Source: an uncultured Alistipes sp. (GTDB lineage Bacteria; Bacteroidota; Bacteroidia; Bacteroidales; Rikenellaceae). Taken from it: DNA of 28,715 nt. Positions 8,346 to 16,396 of this stretch are shown in pieces (position 1 is the stretch's first letter; the number at the start of each line of letters is the position of its first letter). Location: positions 1 through 28,715 of the forward strand of contig CALGRZ010000030.1 in assembly GCA_937880705.1 (NCBI GenBank), in the 5' to 3' direction. A model generated the notes under the pieces. It worked only from the letters and a program-made list of their open reading frames with translations. It was not told the origin of the DNA and searched no databases. A program made the position numbers and the translations under genes.

Positions 8346-9131
8346 TTAAAACATGTAGTACATCTTGTAGCCCTCGTAGATGGCCGTAATCTTATTTATC
8401 GTCTCATCGACCGTTGCCGAGATCTCATCTCTTGTGCCGTAGTACTCGTCGACGCAGAGTATGGTGAACTTGCCACCACGCATCGAGTCACTCGGCCTGT
8501 TGAGCGTTATGGGCTTGGTTATCGTCGTGGTTATGGTCAGGGGCTGTGAGGGGCTTTTACGCCTGTCGGTGGTTACGATCTCGCCCTCAAGCTGCATCAC
8601 AACCTCTATGGGGTCGTCGGATATATGCGTGTTTGTGATGCGCAGGTCGGCCTCTCCGCTGCGCTGCTCGACCGCGAAGCTGCTTATCGTCGCCCTGTAC
8701 CCCTCAGACGTAGCCTCTATGGTGAGGTCGAAGGGACGATATACCGTGCGGTGTGCACGCCACGACGAGCCCTCCGCGAGGGGGCCGTGCGCACCCTCTA
8801 TGACTATCACGTTGTCGACGTTGTGGTAGTATCTGTTGCGTAGCGTGTAGCCCGTGTCGTTAGGCTCAATATTGAAGCCGTCGAGGAGGCTCTTGTGTAT
8901 GGCCTCGCGCTCCTCGTCGCTCTCCGCAGAGAGGTATGCATCGAAGGCGATGATGCTCTGCAGAGCATTGGCCGTGGCCTCGATATCCTGCAATGACTTG
9001 GATATAATCAGTTCGCATGCCCGAGTGGGCATAGGCTCCTGTGCCTCGTCTGTGACACATCCTGCCATCAGCAGCGCAGTCGCCGACAGCAGCATTGCTG
9101 CGATGTTGTATATTACTCGTCTCATACTCAT
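8346..9131 (-). CDS. lipoprotein of unknown function
   Basis: A 261-residue protein beginning with a lipoprotein signal peptide (IAAMLLSATALLMAGC; lipidated Cys25). The mature part is soluble and mixed alpha/beta: a helical stretch after the Cys (CELIISKSLQDIEATANALQ), then strand-rich segments with many Thr/Ile (EGYRATISSFAVEQRSG, PLTITTTITKPITL), and a C-terminal ISATVDETINKITAIYEGY helix. No enzymatic motif was recognised. It is the last gene of a three-gene minus-strand operon, 9 nt after the upstream stop. ATGs at 9131 and 9125 are both possible; the latter gives the MRR start shared by its operon partners. I do not recognise the family. Confidence 0.8.
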   Translation of the reverse strand: MSMRRVIYNIAAMLLSATALLMAGCVTDEAQEPMPTRACELIISKSLQDIEATANALQSIIAFDAYLSAESDEEREAIHKSLLDGFNIEPNDTGYTLRNRYYHNVDNVIVIEGAHGPLAEGSSWRAHRTVYRPFDLTIEATSEGYRATISSFAVEQRSGEADLRITNTHISDDPIEVVMQLEGEIVTTDRRKSPSQPLTITTTITKPITLNRPSDSMRGGKFTILCVDEYYGTRDEISATVDETINKITAIYEGYKMYYMF

Positions 9132-9140
9132 GACGTTTGA

Positions 9141-9893
9141 TTAGTTAAACCTTAAACCTATGCCGGCGCGGAAGAAGCCCTCCAGTCCGGCACCAAACTC
9201 GGCATATCCGTAGAACTTACGACCTACCGACAGACCCACAAAGGTGAAGTCCCACAACATCTTTGCCTGTACGGTGTTGGGACGTATGCGGAGGCTCGAG
9301 CCTACACCCACCGAGGAGTACATCTGCACGTTGTTGCGACGTAGCCACTCGGCGCGGAAGTTTAGCAGGATGCCGACACCCAAGTCGTACTTGCGTGCCA
9401 AGGCTCTGTTTGTCACCGAGTCGTAGAGTGTGAGCCAGCCACCAGTCACCAACCCCTTACCACCTATCGAGAGCCAATGGTTCAGCGCGTAGCTATACTC
9501 GGCATGGAGGCCCAGCACACCGCGCTCGTTACCCTCATATATGCGGGCGTTGAAGAGTTCGTCGCTAAGGTTCGATCTGTTGGTGTCGTAGTCCACCTGG
9601 CTGAAGGGCCAGCCATCGAGGAGGCTATCTACCCAAAAACCTGCCGTGCCGATGCCTATGCGGAGGTTGTGGTGCCAGCGTATGTGGTTGATATTTCTGC
9701 TGTCGCGCTCGATGATTCTTATCACGGTTGTAGCCCCGTCGGGCGATGCTGCCGTGGGCTGGTGCTGTGTCATCGAGGCGACATACCCCGTTACGGAGTC
9801 GGCTATCTGCTGCTTGCTGATGCTGTTTTGTGCCATTGCCGTGCCTGTCATAATGGTCAGGGCCATGGCTACGATGCTAAATACTCTTCTCAT
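9141..9893 (-). CDS. putative outer-membrane beta-barrel protein, paralogue of upstream gene
   Basis: A 250-residue secreted protein with signal peptide (MRRVFSIVAMALTIMTGTAMAQ). After a linker rich in Thr/Ser and Pro, the body alternates hydrophobic and polar residues as in a small barrel: HNLRIGIGTAGFWV, GVLGLHAEYSYALNHWLSIG, DLGVGILLNFRAEWLRRNNV, QMYSSVGVGSSLRIRP, FTFVGLSVGRKFYGYAEFG, and a terminal FFRAGIGLRFN ending in Phe-Asn as many barrel proteins end in an aromatic-rich strand. It aligns along most of its length with the gene upstream (shared pattern WLSIG, WLRR, FVGLSVGR, LRFN/YRFN), so the two arose by duplication. The start at 9893 is 7 nt after the upstream stop; an ATG at 9917 would overlap it. 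Function unknown. Confidence 0.78.
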   Translation of the reverse strand: MRRVFSIVAMALTIMTGTAMAQNSISKQQIADSVTGYVASMTQHQPTAASPDGATTVIRIIERDSRNINHIRWHHNLRIGIGTAGFWVDSLLDGWPFSQVDYDTNRSNLSDELFNARIYEGNERGVLGLHAEYSYALNHWLSIGGKGLVTGGWLTLYDSVTNRALARKYDLGVGILLNFRAEWLRRNNVQMYSSVGVGSSLRIRPNTVQAKMLWDFTFVGLSVGRKFYGYAEFGAGLEGFFRAGIGLRFN

Positions 9894-9900
9894 AGTCAAT

Positions 9901-10605
9901 CTATTTTTTGTCACCACCCTTGTTGAAGCGGTATCCTACACCTACGTTTAATATACCTCGCGAGCTTGCCGCTATGTCGAAGAAGGCGTACCACTCTCGG
10001 CCTACGCTGATGCCTATGAAGGTTATGTCGTAGGGGCCGAATAGGCGTGATGACCGTCTGTTGTCGTAGCTCTTGTTCAGTGTCACGCCCAGGCCGATGC
10101 CTGCTGCCGAGTATAGCTGTACGATGCCTCTACGCAGCCATGCCATGCGCACTATGGCCATTGCCGTGAGGGTGTTGGCTGTTCGTGTGCCGAGGCGTTG
10201 TGATGTGTTGCGGAGGTCGTATCTCTGAAAGCCTCCTGTCCATGTCGCCACACAGCCTATGCTCAACCACTCGTTAAGCCAGCTGCTGTACTCGCCCGAG
10301 AGGCTCACCCACGACTCGTGAGCGTACTCTATGGGGTAGCCGTTGTGGTTGTCGTATATAAATCCGTCGCCCGGTGTCCAGCCGTTACCTGTGCGTGGCC
10401 CATACGAGGTCGATAGGCGCAGGTCGTGTCTTTGTCTTATTGCGGGAGCGAGTCCCGCCTTGTGGGGCTGAAACTTTACGGTGTAGGTACCGAGCGAGTC
10501 GGTAAATTTGAAGCGTTGCTGCGCCTTGGCGGGTGTTGCTGTGCCAAGAGATAGCATCACCATTAGTAGTGTTGTAAGGGTTGCGCCGAGTGTCATCTTT
10601 CTCAT
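9901..10605 (-). CDS. putative outer-membrane beta-barrel protein (first gene of operon)
   Basis: A 234-residue secreted protein with signal peptide (LGATLTTLLMVMLSLGTATPAKAQ). The barrel-like strands are RHDLRLSTSYG, SWVSLSGEYSSWLNEWLSIG, TAMAIVRMAWLRRGIVQLYS, AAGIGLGVTLNKSY, DITFIGISVGREWYAFFDIA and the closing ILNVGVGYRFN, followed by a short basic tail. It is a paralogue of the next gene. An ATG at 10614 is also in frame; 10605 gives the cleaner signal peptide. It lies 31 nt downstream of a full-consensus promoter, and a second promoter-like site with LytTR-type repeats lies about 200-260 nt upstream. No function can be assigned; with the lipoprotein it may form a cell-envelope module. 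Confidence 0.78.
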   Translation of the reverse strand: MRKMTLGATLTTLLMVMLSLGTATPAKAQQRFKFTDSLGTYTVKFQPHKAGLAPAIRQRHDLRLSTSYGPRTGNGWTPGDGFIYDNHNGYPIEYAHESWVSLSGEYSSWLNEWLSIGCVATWTGGFQRYDLRNTSQRLGTRTANTLTAMAIVRMAWLRRGIVQLYSAAGIGLGVTLNKSYDNRRSSRLFGPYDITFIGISVGREWYAFFDIAASSRGILNVGVGYRFNKGGDKK

Positions 10606-10635
10606 ATCGCACATTTTTAGTGGTTAACCTTATCA

Positions 10636-10667
10636 CAAAGGTAATATATCGATTGTCGATCACCAAA
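10636..10667 (-). promoter_or_regulatory. full-consensus promoter of the barrel/lipoprotein operon
   Basis: On the minus strand TTTG (10667-10664), 20 bases, then TACCTTTG (10643-10636): both elements of the Bacteroidota promoter at ideal spacing. Start of transcription would be near 10629, about 24 nt before the ATG at 10605. Confidence 0.8.
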
Positions 10668-10804
10668 AATATGGCACTCAATTTTTTCCGCTGCTCGCTT
10701 TGTAAGTAGTTGATTGTTAGAGCTATGAATATTTGTAAAAATGCGATTATTTCAAAGCATTGAAAATCAGGTGGTTGTAAACACTAAAAATGAGCGAGTT
10801 TGCG

Positions 10805-10812
10805 TAAACGTA
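10805..10812 (-). promoter_or_regulatory. candidate regulated -7 box upstream of the barrel/lipoprotein operon
   Basis: Minus-strand TACGTTTA differs from TAnnTTTG at one base. Its first base (10812) lies 33 bases after the first base of the last CCAC core (10845), exactly as the fabH-side -7 box relates to its repeat array. It would add a leader of roughly 190 nt to the operon. Confidence 0.4.
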
Positions 10813-10831
10813 TGAAACACAGCACAATAAA

Positions 10832-10871
10832 AAATTCAGCGGTGGCGAAATTGCAGTATATGTGGCGAAAA
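10832..10871 (-). repeat. two-unit 20-bp direct repeat, candidate LytTR operator
   Basis: Read on the minus strand: TTTTCGCCACATATACTGCA (10871-10852) and ATTTCGCCACCGCTGAATTT (10851-10832). TTTCGCCAC recurs at exactly 20 bp. The first unit matches unit 1 of the array at 24795 at 17 of 20 positions, and TTTTCGCCACA also occurs in unit 3 there. The rest of the 10615-11075 gap holds promoters and no convincing gene. Confidence 0.6.
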
Positions 10872-11041
10872 TGCACTGTGTTTTATGGTGTGCAGCCTCT
10901 TCCGCGCATCGGACGAGAGGTCGTTGGAGTGGTATGGCCAAGGCTAATTTGGTCGTTGAGAGCTCTTTGCACACTGACGGCATAGAGCCACGTTTTATAA
11001 AATAATTGCTCATAATGAATGGAGAATTGAGAATTGTTTCG

Positions 11042-11049
11042 TATCTTTG
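11042..11049 (+). promoter_or_regulatory. -7 box of the yfhO-ftsX-uppP-truB cluster
   Basis: TATCTTTG fits TAnnTTTG; the start of transcription near 11056 precedes the ATG at 11076 by about 20 nt. No TTTG at the usual upstream distance. Confidence 0.6.
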
Positions 11050-11075
11050 GCCGAATATTTACTTATAAAATAGGT

Positions 11076-13652
11076 ATGACCGAGAAGAAGTTATTGTCAA
11101 CGCTGTTGCAGAAGTTGCTGCCGTGGGTGGTAGGCGTTGTTGTGTTTTGGTTCGTGAGCGATATGTTCTACGCTCCCCAGCGCGATGGCATGTCCTTAAG
11201 CCAGGGCGATATACAGCAGTACGCAGGTATGTCACAGGATATCCGTGAGCACCGCGCCCAGAGGGGTGAGGATCCCCGCTGGACGGGTAATATGTTCTCG
11301 GGTATGCCGGCGTGGCTGATCGACGTTGAGTACCCCACACAGAGCGTTAAGAATACTGTTGGTCAGTTGGTTAAGGTCGTTGATGGGCCGATGAACATGA
11401 CCCTCTTTGCCATGCTGCTGATGATGGTTGCCGTGGTGCTTATGGGCATGAACCCATGGATAGGCATCGTCGCGGGTCTGGCCTATGGCCTGTCGACCTA
11501 CTTCTTCCTGATTATCGATGCGGGACATATCACCAAGATGTGGGCTTTGGTCTACGCACCACCATTTGTGGCCTCGGTGTGGTATGCGTTGCGTCGCAAT
11601 ATGTGGCTTGGCAGTGCCCTTGCAGCACTCTTCGGCTCGCTGGAGCTTGGTGCCAACCATCCGCAGATAACCTACTACTTTCTTTTGGCGTGTATCGCGC
11701 TGTGGTTGAGCGAGCTATGGTTCAAGTTTAGGGATCATCAGCTGCCGGACTTTGCACGTCGCACAGCCCTGCTGGCCGTGGCTGCGCTCTTTGCTGCATG
11801 CTCCAACTTCTCGCCACTGTGGTATACCGCCAAGCACCAGAGCTACACGACACGAGGTGTGCAACAGGCTGTGACCCTCGAGGATGACCGCGCCGAGCGC
11901 ATCGCCTATAATACGGCTTGGAGCTATGGTCGTGAGGAGAGCTTCAATATGTTGGTGCCCAACTATATGGGTGAGTCGTCGATGGCCATATCGGAGGATG
12001 CCGTGCGCCTGCTTCAGAGTCGCGGTGTGCAGGAGGCCGTCTTCGAGATGGCTATTGATGACCTCGCTGTGCTGATGCAGAAGGAGATGCCCGAGCTTAC
12101 GAAAGACGATGTCGAGTATATCTTGGCGCAGGGTGATCCTGCTCTCGAGGAGGATATCTACTACCTCTACGAGAGGCGTTTCAACCAGCTCTTCCAGCTT
12201 TCGGGCAAGTATTGGGGTGATCAGCCCTTTACCGCCGGCCCCACATACCTCGGTGCCTCGGTGCTGCTGCTGGCACTTCTCGGACTTATGCTCACTTCAA
12301 ACCGTAACCGTTGGTGGATTGTGGGCGTGAGCCTCTTTGCCCTGCTGCTGGCGTGGGGTAGCAACCTTATGGGCTTCTATGAGGCTATGTTTGACCTGTT
12401 GCCCGGCTATTCGAAGTTTAGAACCGTCTCCATGGCACTCGTAGTGCTGGAGTGGAGCGCGCCGCTTATGGCTGCCGTGGCAATCATGGAGCTGTGGCGA
12501 CCTAAGATGAGCTTCAAGGCACTGACCATAAGGGTGCTTATGGCTACGGGTGTGACGCTCCTTGTCGTTGTTGTGATGACCTTTACGGCCGACTTTGGTG
12601 CCGACGAGATAGATGCTTTAGGTAACTATTGGTGGGTGTCGCAGTTCAAGGAGGCTGTCATCGAGGCGCGTCGTGCCGCCTTTGTGGCCGATGCATGGCG
12701 TACTACGCTCTATGTTATTGTCACAGCCCTTATTGTGGTGCTCTACGCCTGGTTCAGAGAGCGTGGCAAGGAGCCGGCAAGGAGTTATGCTGCCTATGCA
12801 CTCGTGGCGGCTGTTGCCGTGGTCGTGGTTGCCGACATGTCGGGCGTAGGAGCTCGCTATATCAACGATACAAAGTGGAGTGAGGGTCAGCCTACCGAGC
12901 TGGAGCCTACGTCCGCCGACCTCGCCATCATGGAGGATGGTGACCTCGGCTTCAGGGTGCTCGACCTTACGACCGACCCCTTCAACTCGGCCCGCGCCTC
13001 ATACTTCCACCGCTCGGTGGGTGGCTACCATGGTGCGAAGTTGGGTCGCTATCAGGAGGTTATAGACCGCTACTTCGGCTCGATGGCCGATTACGATGGC
13101 AATGTGCTGGCGATGCTCAACACACGCTACGTTATCTATGATGGTAGTGCCCTGCCGCTTGCCGATATCTTCGGTGTCGAGCCGCTGGGTGCCGCTTGGT
13201 TTGTCGAGGAGGTGCTCTGGCAACCCACACCGCGCCAGGAGCTGGAGGCCATCGGCTATGTCGACCTCGCAAGTGAGGCCGTGGTGGGTGGCGATGTGGC
13301 CGTGGCGGGTAGCTATGATGCCTCGGGTGAGATAGCCCTTGTGGAGTATGCTCCCAACCGCCTGAAGTATGAGTATAGTGCTCCGAGCGAGAGCTTTGCC
13401 GTCTTCTCGGAGGTCTACTTCCCCGATGGCTGGGAGGTCTATGTCGATGGCGCGAAGGCGGACTATGTGGCCGCAGATTACATCCTGCGCGGTATGCTCT
13501 TGCCGGCGGGTGAGCACACCGTGGAGTGGAGGTTTGAGGCTCCGCAGTGGGGTATGACCTCAACCATCATGGGTGTCGCCTCATGGCTGATACTGCTCTC
13601 GGTTGTGGTGGCTGTGGCAATGTTGTTTAGAAGAGAAAAATCGAAAAAATAG
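11076..13652 (+). CDS. YfhO-family polytopic membrane protein
   Basis: An 858-residue integral membrane protein. The N-terminal hydrophobic segment (LLPWVVGVVVFWFVSDMFY) is followed by a periplasmic loop with the family-typical GMSLSQGDIQQYAGMSQDIR and GEDPRWTGNMFSGMP, many membrane helices (for example MTLFAMLLMMVAVVLMGM and YALVAAVAVVVVADM), a soluble region with HRSVGGYHGAKLGRYQEVID, and a C-terminal sandwich-like segment (VFSEVYFPDGWEVYVDG, LPAGEHTVEWRFEAP) ending in one more helix. This layout matches bacterial YfhO (PF09586), a GT-C-like fold implicated in glycosylation of cell-wall polymers in Firmicutes; its role in Bacteroidota is unclear. The start at 11076 is the first ATG after the promoter. 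ftsX follows after 4 nt. Confidence 0.87.
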   Translation: MTEKKLLSTLLQKLLPWVVGVVVFWFVSDMFYAPQRDGMSLSQGDIQQYAGMSQDIREHRAQRGEDPRWTGNMFSGMPAWLIDVEYPTQSVKNTVGQLVKVVDGPMNMTLFAMLLMMVAVVLMGMNPWIGIVAGLAYGLSTYFFLIIDAGHITKMWALVYAPPFVASVWYALRRNMWLGSALAALFGSLELGANHPQITYYFLLACIALWLSELWFKFRDHQLPDFARRTALLAVAALFAACSNFSPLWYTAKHQSYTTRGVQQAVTLEDDRAERIAYNTAWSYGREESFNMLVPNYMGESSMAISEDAVRLLQSRGVQEAVFEMAIDDLAVLMQKEMPELTKDDVEYILAQGDPALEEDIYYLYERRFNQLFQLSGKYWGDQPFTAGPTYLGASVLLLALLGLMLTSNRNRWWIVGVSLFALLLAWGSNLMGFYEAMFDLLPGYSKFRTVSMALVVLEWSAPLMAAVAIMELWRPKMSFKALTIRVLMATGVTLLVVVVMTFTADFGADEIDALGNYWWVSQFKEAVIEARRAAFVADAWRTTLYVIVTALIVVLYAWFRERGKEPARSYAAYALVAAVAVVVVADMSGVGARYINDTKWSEGQPTELEPTSADLAIMEDGDLGFRVLDLTTDPFNSARASYFHRSVGGYHGAKLGRYQEVIDRYFGSMADYDGNVLAMLNTRYVIYDGSALPLADIFGVEPLGAAWFVEEVLWQPTPRQELEAIGYVDLASEAVVGGDVAVAGSYDASGEIALVEYAPNRLKYEYSAPSESFAVFSEVYFPDGWEVYVDGAKADYVAADYILRGMLLPAGEHTVEWRFEAPQWGMTSTIMGVASWLILLSVVVAVAMLFRREKSKK

Positions 13653-13656
13653 GATT

Positions 13657-14550
13657 ATGGGACTCAGTAACCGCGACAGACGCCTACGTCGTAAGGTGCG
13701 TCGCTCGTATATCATCTCGACGATGAGCATCGCTCTGGTGCTCTTCATGCTCGGCTCGGTGAGCTATGTAACACTCTCGGCACTCACGGCTGCCAACAAC
13801 CTGCGTAAGAATGTGGTTGTGTCGGTCGAAGTTGCCGACTCGCTCTTCGATGGTGAGCGTCAGGCCATCCTCGATGTCATCACCTCGCGCGAGGAGACCG
13901 CCTCGGTGGTGCTGCTTAGCAAGGAGGATAAGGTCAACGATGCGGAGTTCCGTCGCCAGTTTGAGCTGCAGATCGACGAGATCCTTGCCGAGAACCCTCT
14001 GCGTGACAGCTACGAGGTTACGCTCCATGCCGAGAGTGCCGACCGCGAAAGTATAAATACCTTCGTCGAGGCCGTAAAGCCCCTTGCGGGTGTTGAGTAT
14101 GTTGCTACGCCACCTGTCGAGGTTGTCGAGGCTATGCACAATAGCATCAGCAACATAAGCATCTCGTTGCTCATCTTCCTCGGTGTGCTGCTCGTCATCT
14201 CGGTGTTGCTGCTCAACAATACCGTGCGTCTGGCCATCTACTCGAAACGCTACCTCATAAACACCATGAAGCTGGTGGGAGCCACCAAGTGGTATATCAT
14301 GCGCCCGCTACTGGCAAGTGCCCTGAAGCAGGGTGTGTGGGCAGGCGTTATCGCAGCCATAATGGTCTGCCTGGCGGTCTATGGTGCCGAGAGCTTCACG
14401 CCGCGCGGCATCATGATGCTCGACCGCATGGAGGTGGCCCTTATCGTAGGCTCGCTGGTGGTACTGGGTGTGGTCATCACGCTGCTCTTCTCGGCCTTTG
14501 CCGTAAATAAGTTTGTCAATATGAAGTCCAACAAGATATACCTCTATTAG
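13657..14550 (+). CDS. ftsX: cell division permease-like protein FtsX
   Basis: A 297-residue inner-membrane protein with FtsX topology: basic cytoplasmic N-terminus (RRLRRKVRRSYIIS), first helix at about residues 19-42, a periplasmic domain to about residue 165 (containing VVLLSKEDKVNDAEFRRQFE), then three more helices with the conserved loop LLNNTVRLAIYSKRYLINTM-KLVGAT between helices 2 and 3. With the ATPase FtsE it forms an ABC-like complex at the septum that activates peptidoglycan hydrolases; ftsE is not in the window. The start at 13657 is chosen because an earlier frame extension would overlap the YfhO coding end with an unlikely N-terminus. DUF3098 follows after 3 nt, within a conserved Bacteroidota gene order. 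Confidence 0.92.
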   Translation: MGLSNRDRRLRRKVRRSYIISTMSIALVLFMLGSVSYVTLSALTAANNLRKNVVVSVEVADSLFDGERQAILDVITSREETASVVLLSKEDKVNDAEFRRQFELQIDEILAENPLRDSYEVTLHAESADRESINTFVEAVKPLAGVEYVATPPVEVVEAMHNSISNISISLLIFLGVLLVISVLLLNNTVRLAIYSKRYLINTMKLVGATKWYIMRPLLASALKQGVWAGVIAAIMVCLAVYGAESFTPRGIMMLDRMEVALIVGSLVVLGVVITLLFSAFAVNKFVNMKSNKIYLY

Positions 14551-14553
14551 CGT

Positions 14554-14802
14554 ATGAACAGTAACAACAGGATGCCGCTTACGAAGCGCAACTACCTCTA
14601 TATGCTCATTGGTGTGGTAATCATCGTCCTCGGCTTTGTGCTTATGTCGGGTGGCGGCGAGCATACCGCTACCGAGTTCGACGAGTCGATATTCTCGTTT
14701 AGACGTATCACACTCGCACCCATAGTCGTTGTCGCGGGTTTTGTCTTCGAGATATATGCCATTATGAAGCGTTTTAACCGAGATAACAGCGATAAAGAGT
14801 AA
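14554..14802 (+). CDS. DUF3098 small membrane protein
   Basis: An 82-residue protein with two transmembrane helices ([20 protein letters not shown] and [20 protein letters not shown]) joined by a polar loop ([18 protein letters not shown]). The pattern and position between ftsX and uppP identify it as DUF3098, a Bacteroidota-specific family. Its function is unknown; constant linkage with ftsX suggests a role in envelope assembly or division, which is inference. It begins 3 nt after ftsX and ends 5 nt before uppP, so translation is probably coupled. Confidence 0.9.
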   Translation: MNSNNRMPLTKRNYLYMLIGVVIIVLGFVLMSGGGEHTATEFDESIFSFRRITLAPIVVVAGFVFEIYAIMKRFNRDNSDKE

Positions 14803-14807
14803 CTACT

Positions 14808-15602
14808 ATGGAGATATTGGAAGCAATCATCCTGGGAGCGGTCCAGGGTCTTACCGAGTTTCTGCCCGTGTCGAGTAGTGGCCATCTGCAGCTTGCCAAG
14901 GAGCTGCTGGGCGTAGAGATCGAGGAGAACCTCACCTTCGACATCACGCTGCATGCAGCTACGGTGTTGAGTACTATTGTGGTGCTGTGGAGCGAGATAT
15001 GGTGGCTCATCAAGGGCATCTTCTCGCGCGGCATGAACGATGAGAAGAGCTACTTCCTGAAGCTCATGGTGTCGATGATACCCATCGGCATCGTAGGTTT
15101 TATGTTCAAGGACCAGATCGATGCCATGCTTGGCTCGGACTACATCATGGTTGTTGTGGGTGCCATGCTGCTGCTCACGGCTCTGCTGTTGAGCTTCGCC
15201 TACTATGCCCGTCCTCGCCAGAAGGAGAGCATCTCCTATCGCGATGCCTTTGTTGTGGGTTGTGCGCAGGCCGTAGCCGCCATGCCCGGTCTGTCGCGCT
15301 CGGGCTCTACCATTGCCACGGGTATCCTTCTGGGCAACAACAAGGCCGCTGTGGCCACCTTCTCATTTTTGATGGTGCTTGCACCCATCATGGGTCAGGC
15401 CCTTCTGGATGTTGTCGATGGCGGTCTTGCCACCTCGTCTATCGGCCTGTGGCCTCTGGTGGCGGGCTTCGTGACCTCGTTTGTGGTGGGCTGTCTGGCC
15501 TGCCGCTATATGATAAATATAGTTAAGCGTGGCAAGCTGATATGGTTTGCACTCTACTGCGCTGTGGTGGGTGTTGTGGCCATCGCATCATACTTTGTAT
15601 AA
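14808..15602 (+). CDS. uppP: undecaprenyl-diphosphate phosphatase
   Basis: Dephosphorylates undecaprenyl diphosphate to recycle the lipid carrier for peptidoglycan and glycan export; an integral inner-membrane enzyme. 264 residues, normal length. Both signature regions are present: [18 protein letters not shown] (residues 13-30), with the (E/Q)xxxE motif in its Gln form, and [13 protein letters not shown] (near residue 160), the PGxSRSGxT phosphatase motif. About eight hydrophobic segments are seen. It sits between DUF3098 and truB in a typical Bacteroidota order, with ftsX and yfhO just upstream, grouping cell-envelope functions on one transcript. Confidence 0.96.
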   Translation: MEILEAIILGAVQGLTEFLPVSSSGHLQLAKELLGVEIEENLTFDITLHAATVLSTIVVLWSEIWWLIKGIFSRGMNDEKSYFLKLMVSMIPIGIVGFMFKDQIDAMLGSDYIMVVVGAMLLLTALLLSFAYYARPRQKESISYRDAFVVGCAQAVAAMPGLSRSGSTIATGILLGNNKAAVATFSFLMVLAPIMGQALLDVVDGGLATSSIGLWPLVAGFVTSFVVGCLACRYMINIVKRGKLIWFALYCAVVGVVAIASYFV

Positions 15603-15625
15603 CCAGCACTATATATAAATAATAT

Positions 15626-16339
15626 ATGGAGGACTTTACGTTACGCGGTGTCGACTTCCCCGAGGGCTACGTTGCCGTTATTGACAAACCCTATGAGTGG
15701 ACGTCGGCCGATGTGGTACGCAAGCTCAAGTTCCAGCTGCGCAAGTGCGGCTACCCGAAGATCAAGATCGGCCATGCCGGCACGCTCGACCCTCTGGCCA
15801 CGGGCGTACTTCTTGTCTGCATAGGTCGCGCTACGAAGCGTGTGGAGAGCCTGCAGGCCGAGCGCAAGGAGTACGTCGCCGAGCTTATGTTGGGTGCCAC
15901 GACACCCTCGGGCGACATGGAGCATGAGGTGGACCACCACTATGCCACGGAGCATATCACCCGTGAGCTTGTTGAGGAGGCGTTGTGCTCGCTTACGGGC
16001 GAGCGCGAGCAGCTGCCACCGCTCTACTCTGCCAAGAAGGTGCAGGGTGTGCGTGCCTATGAGTTTGCCCGTGCGGGCGAGGAGATAGAGCTTAAGCGCG
16101 CTCTTATCAACATCTACGCCATGGAGCTTGTGGAGTGTGACCTGCCCCGCATCAAGATCCGTGTGGAGTGTAGCAAGGGTACCTACATTCGCTCGCTCGC
16201 CTTCGAGATCGGCGAGGCACTCAACAGCGGTGCCTATCTCACCTCGTTGCGTCGCACGCGCAGTGGCGATTTCAGGGTTGAGGATGCCCACACGCTGGAC
16301 GATTTTATGGAAAAATTAAGGGAGTGTGAAACAAAATAG
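15626..16339 (+). CDS. truB: tRNA pseudouridine-55 synthase
   Basis: Makes pseudouridine 55 in the T-loop of tRNAs. 237 residues, a short form of TruB. The catalytic motif GHAGTLDPLATGVLL is intact with Asp55 as nucleophile, and KPYEWTSADVVRKLK, KKVQGVRAYEFAR and CSKGTYIRSLAFEIG are all family hallmarks. The protein ends soon after the catalytic domain (TRSGDFRVEDAHTLDDFMEKL) and lacks the extended C-terminal PUA domain of the E. coli enzyme, as in many Bacteroidota. It follows uppP after 23 nt; queA follows after 57 nt. Confidence 0.96.
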   Translation: MEDFTLRGVDFPEGYVAVIDKPYEWTSADVVRKLKFQLRKCGYPKIKIGHAGTLDPLATGVLLVCIGRATKRVESLQAERKEYVAELMLGATTPSGDMEHEVDHHYATEHITRELVEEALCSLTGEREQLPPLYSAKKVQGVRAYEFARAGEEIELKRALINIYAMELVECDLPRIKIRVECSKGTYIRSLAFEIGEALNSGAYLTSLRRTRSGDFRVEDAHTLDDFMEKLRECETK

Positions 16340-16396
16340 CAGATTTTGCGTATACATTTTGATTGTTACACGTTTTAGAAAAACCAATTCACTACT

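Noticed and set aside
10747..11013. Minus-strand ORF of 88 codons in the 10615-11075 gap
   Set aside because: No recognisable family and a composition unlike its neighbours; it covers the repeat units and the candidate -7 box, which fit regulatory DNA better.
11024..11036. GAATTGA/GAATTG direct repeat before the yfhO promoter as a second regulator site or mobile-element end
   Set aside because: Too short, with no partner repeat or inverted ends nearby; may simply be AT-rich upstream DNA.
16340..16396. Separate promoter or preQ1 riboswitch before queA
   Set aside because: No sequence fits TAnnTTTG exactly, and the 57-nt gap shows no preQ1-type hairpin with an A-rich tail; read-through from truB is simpler.
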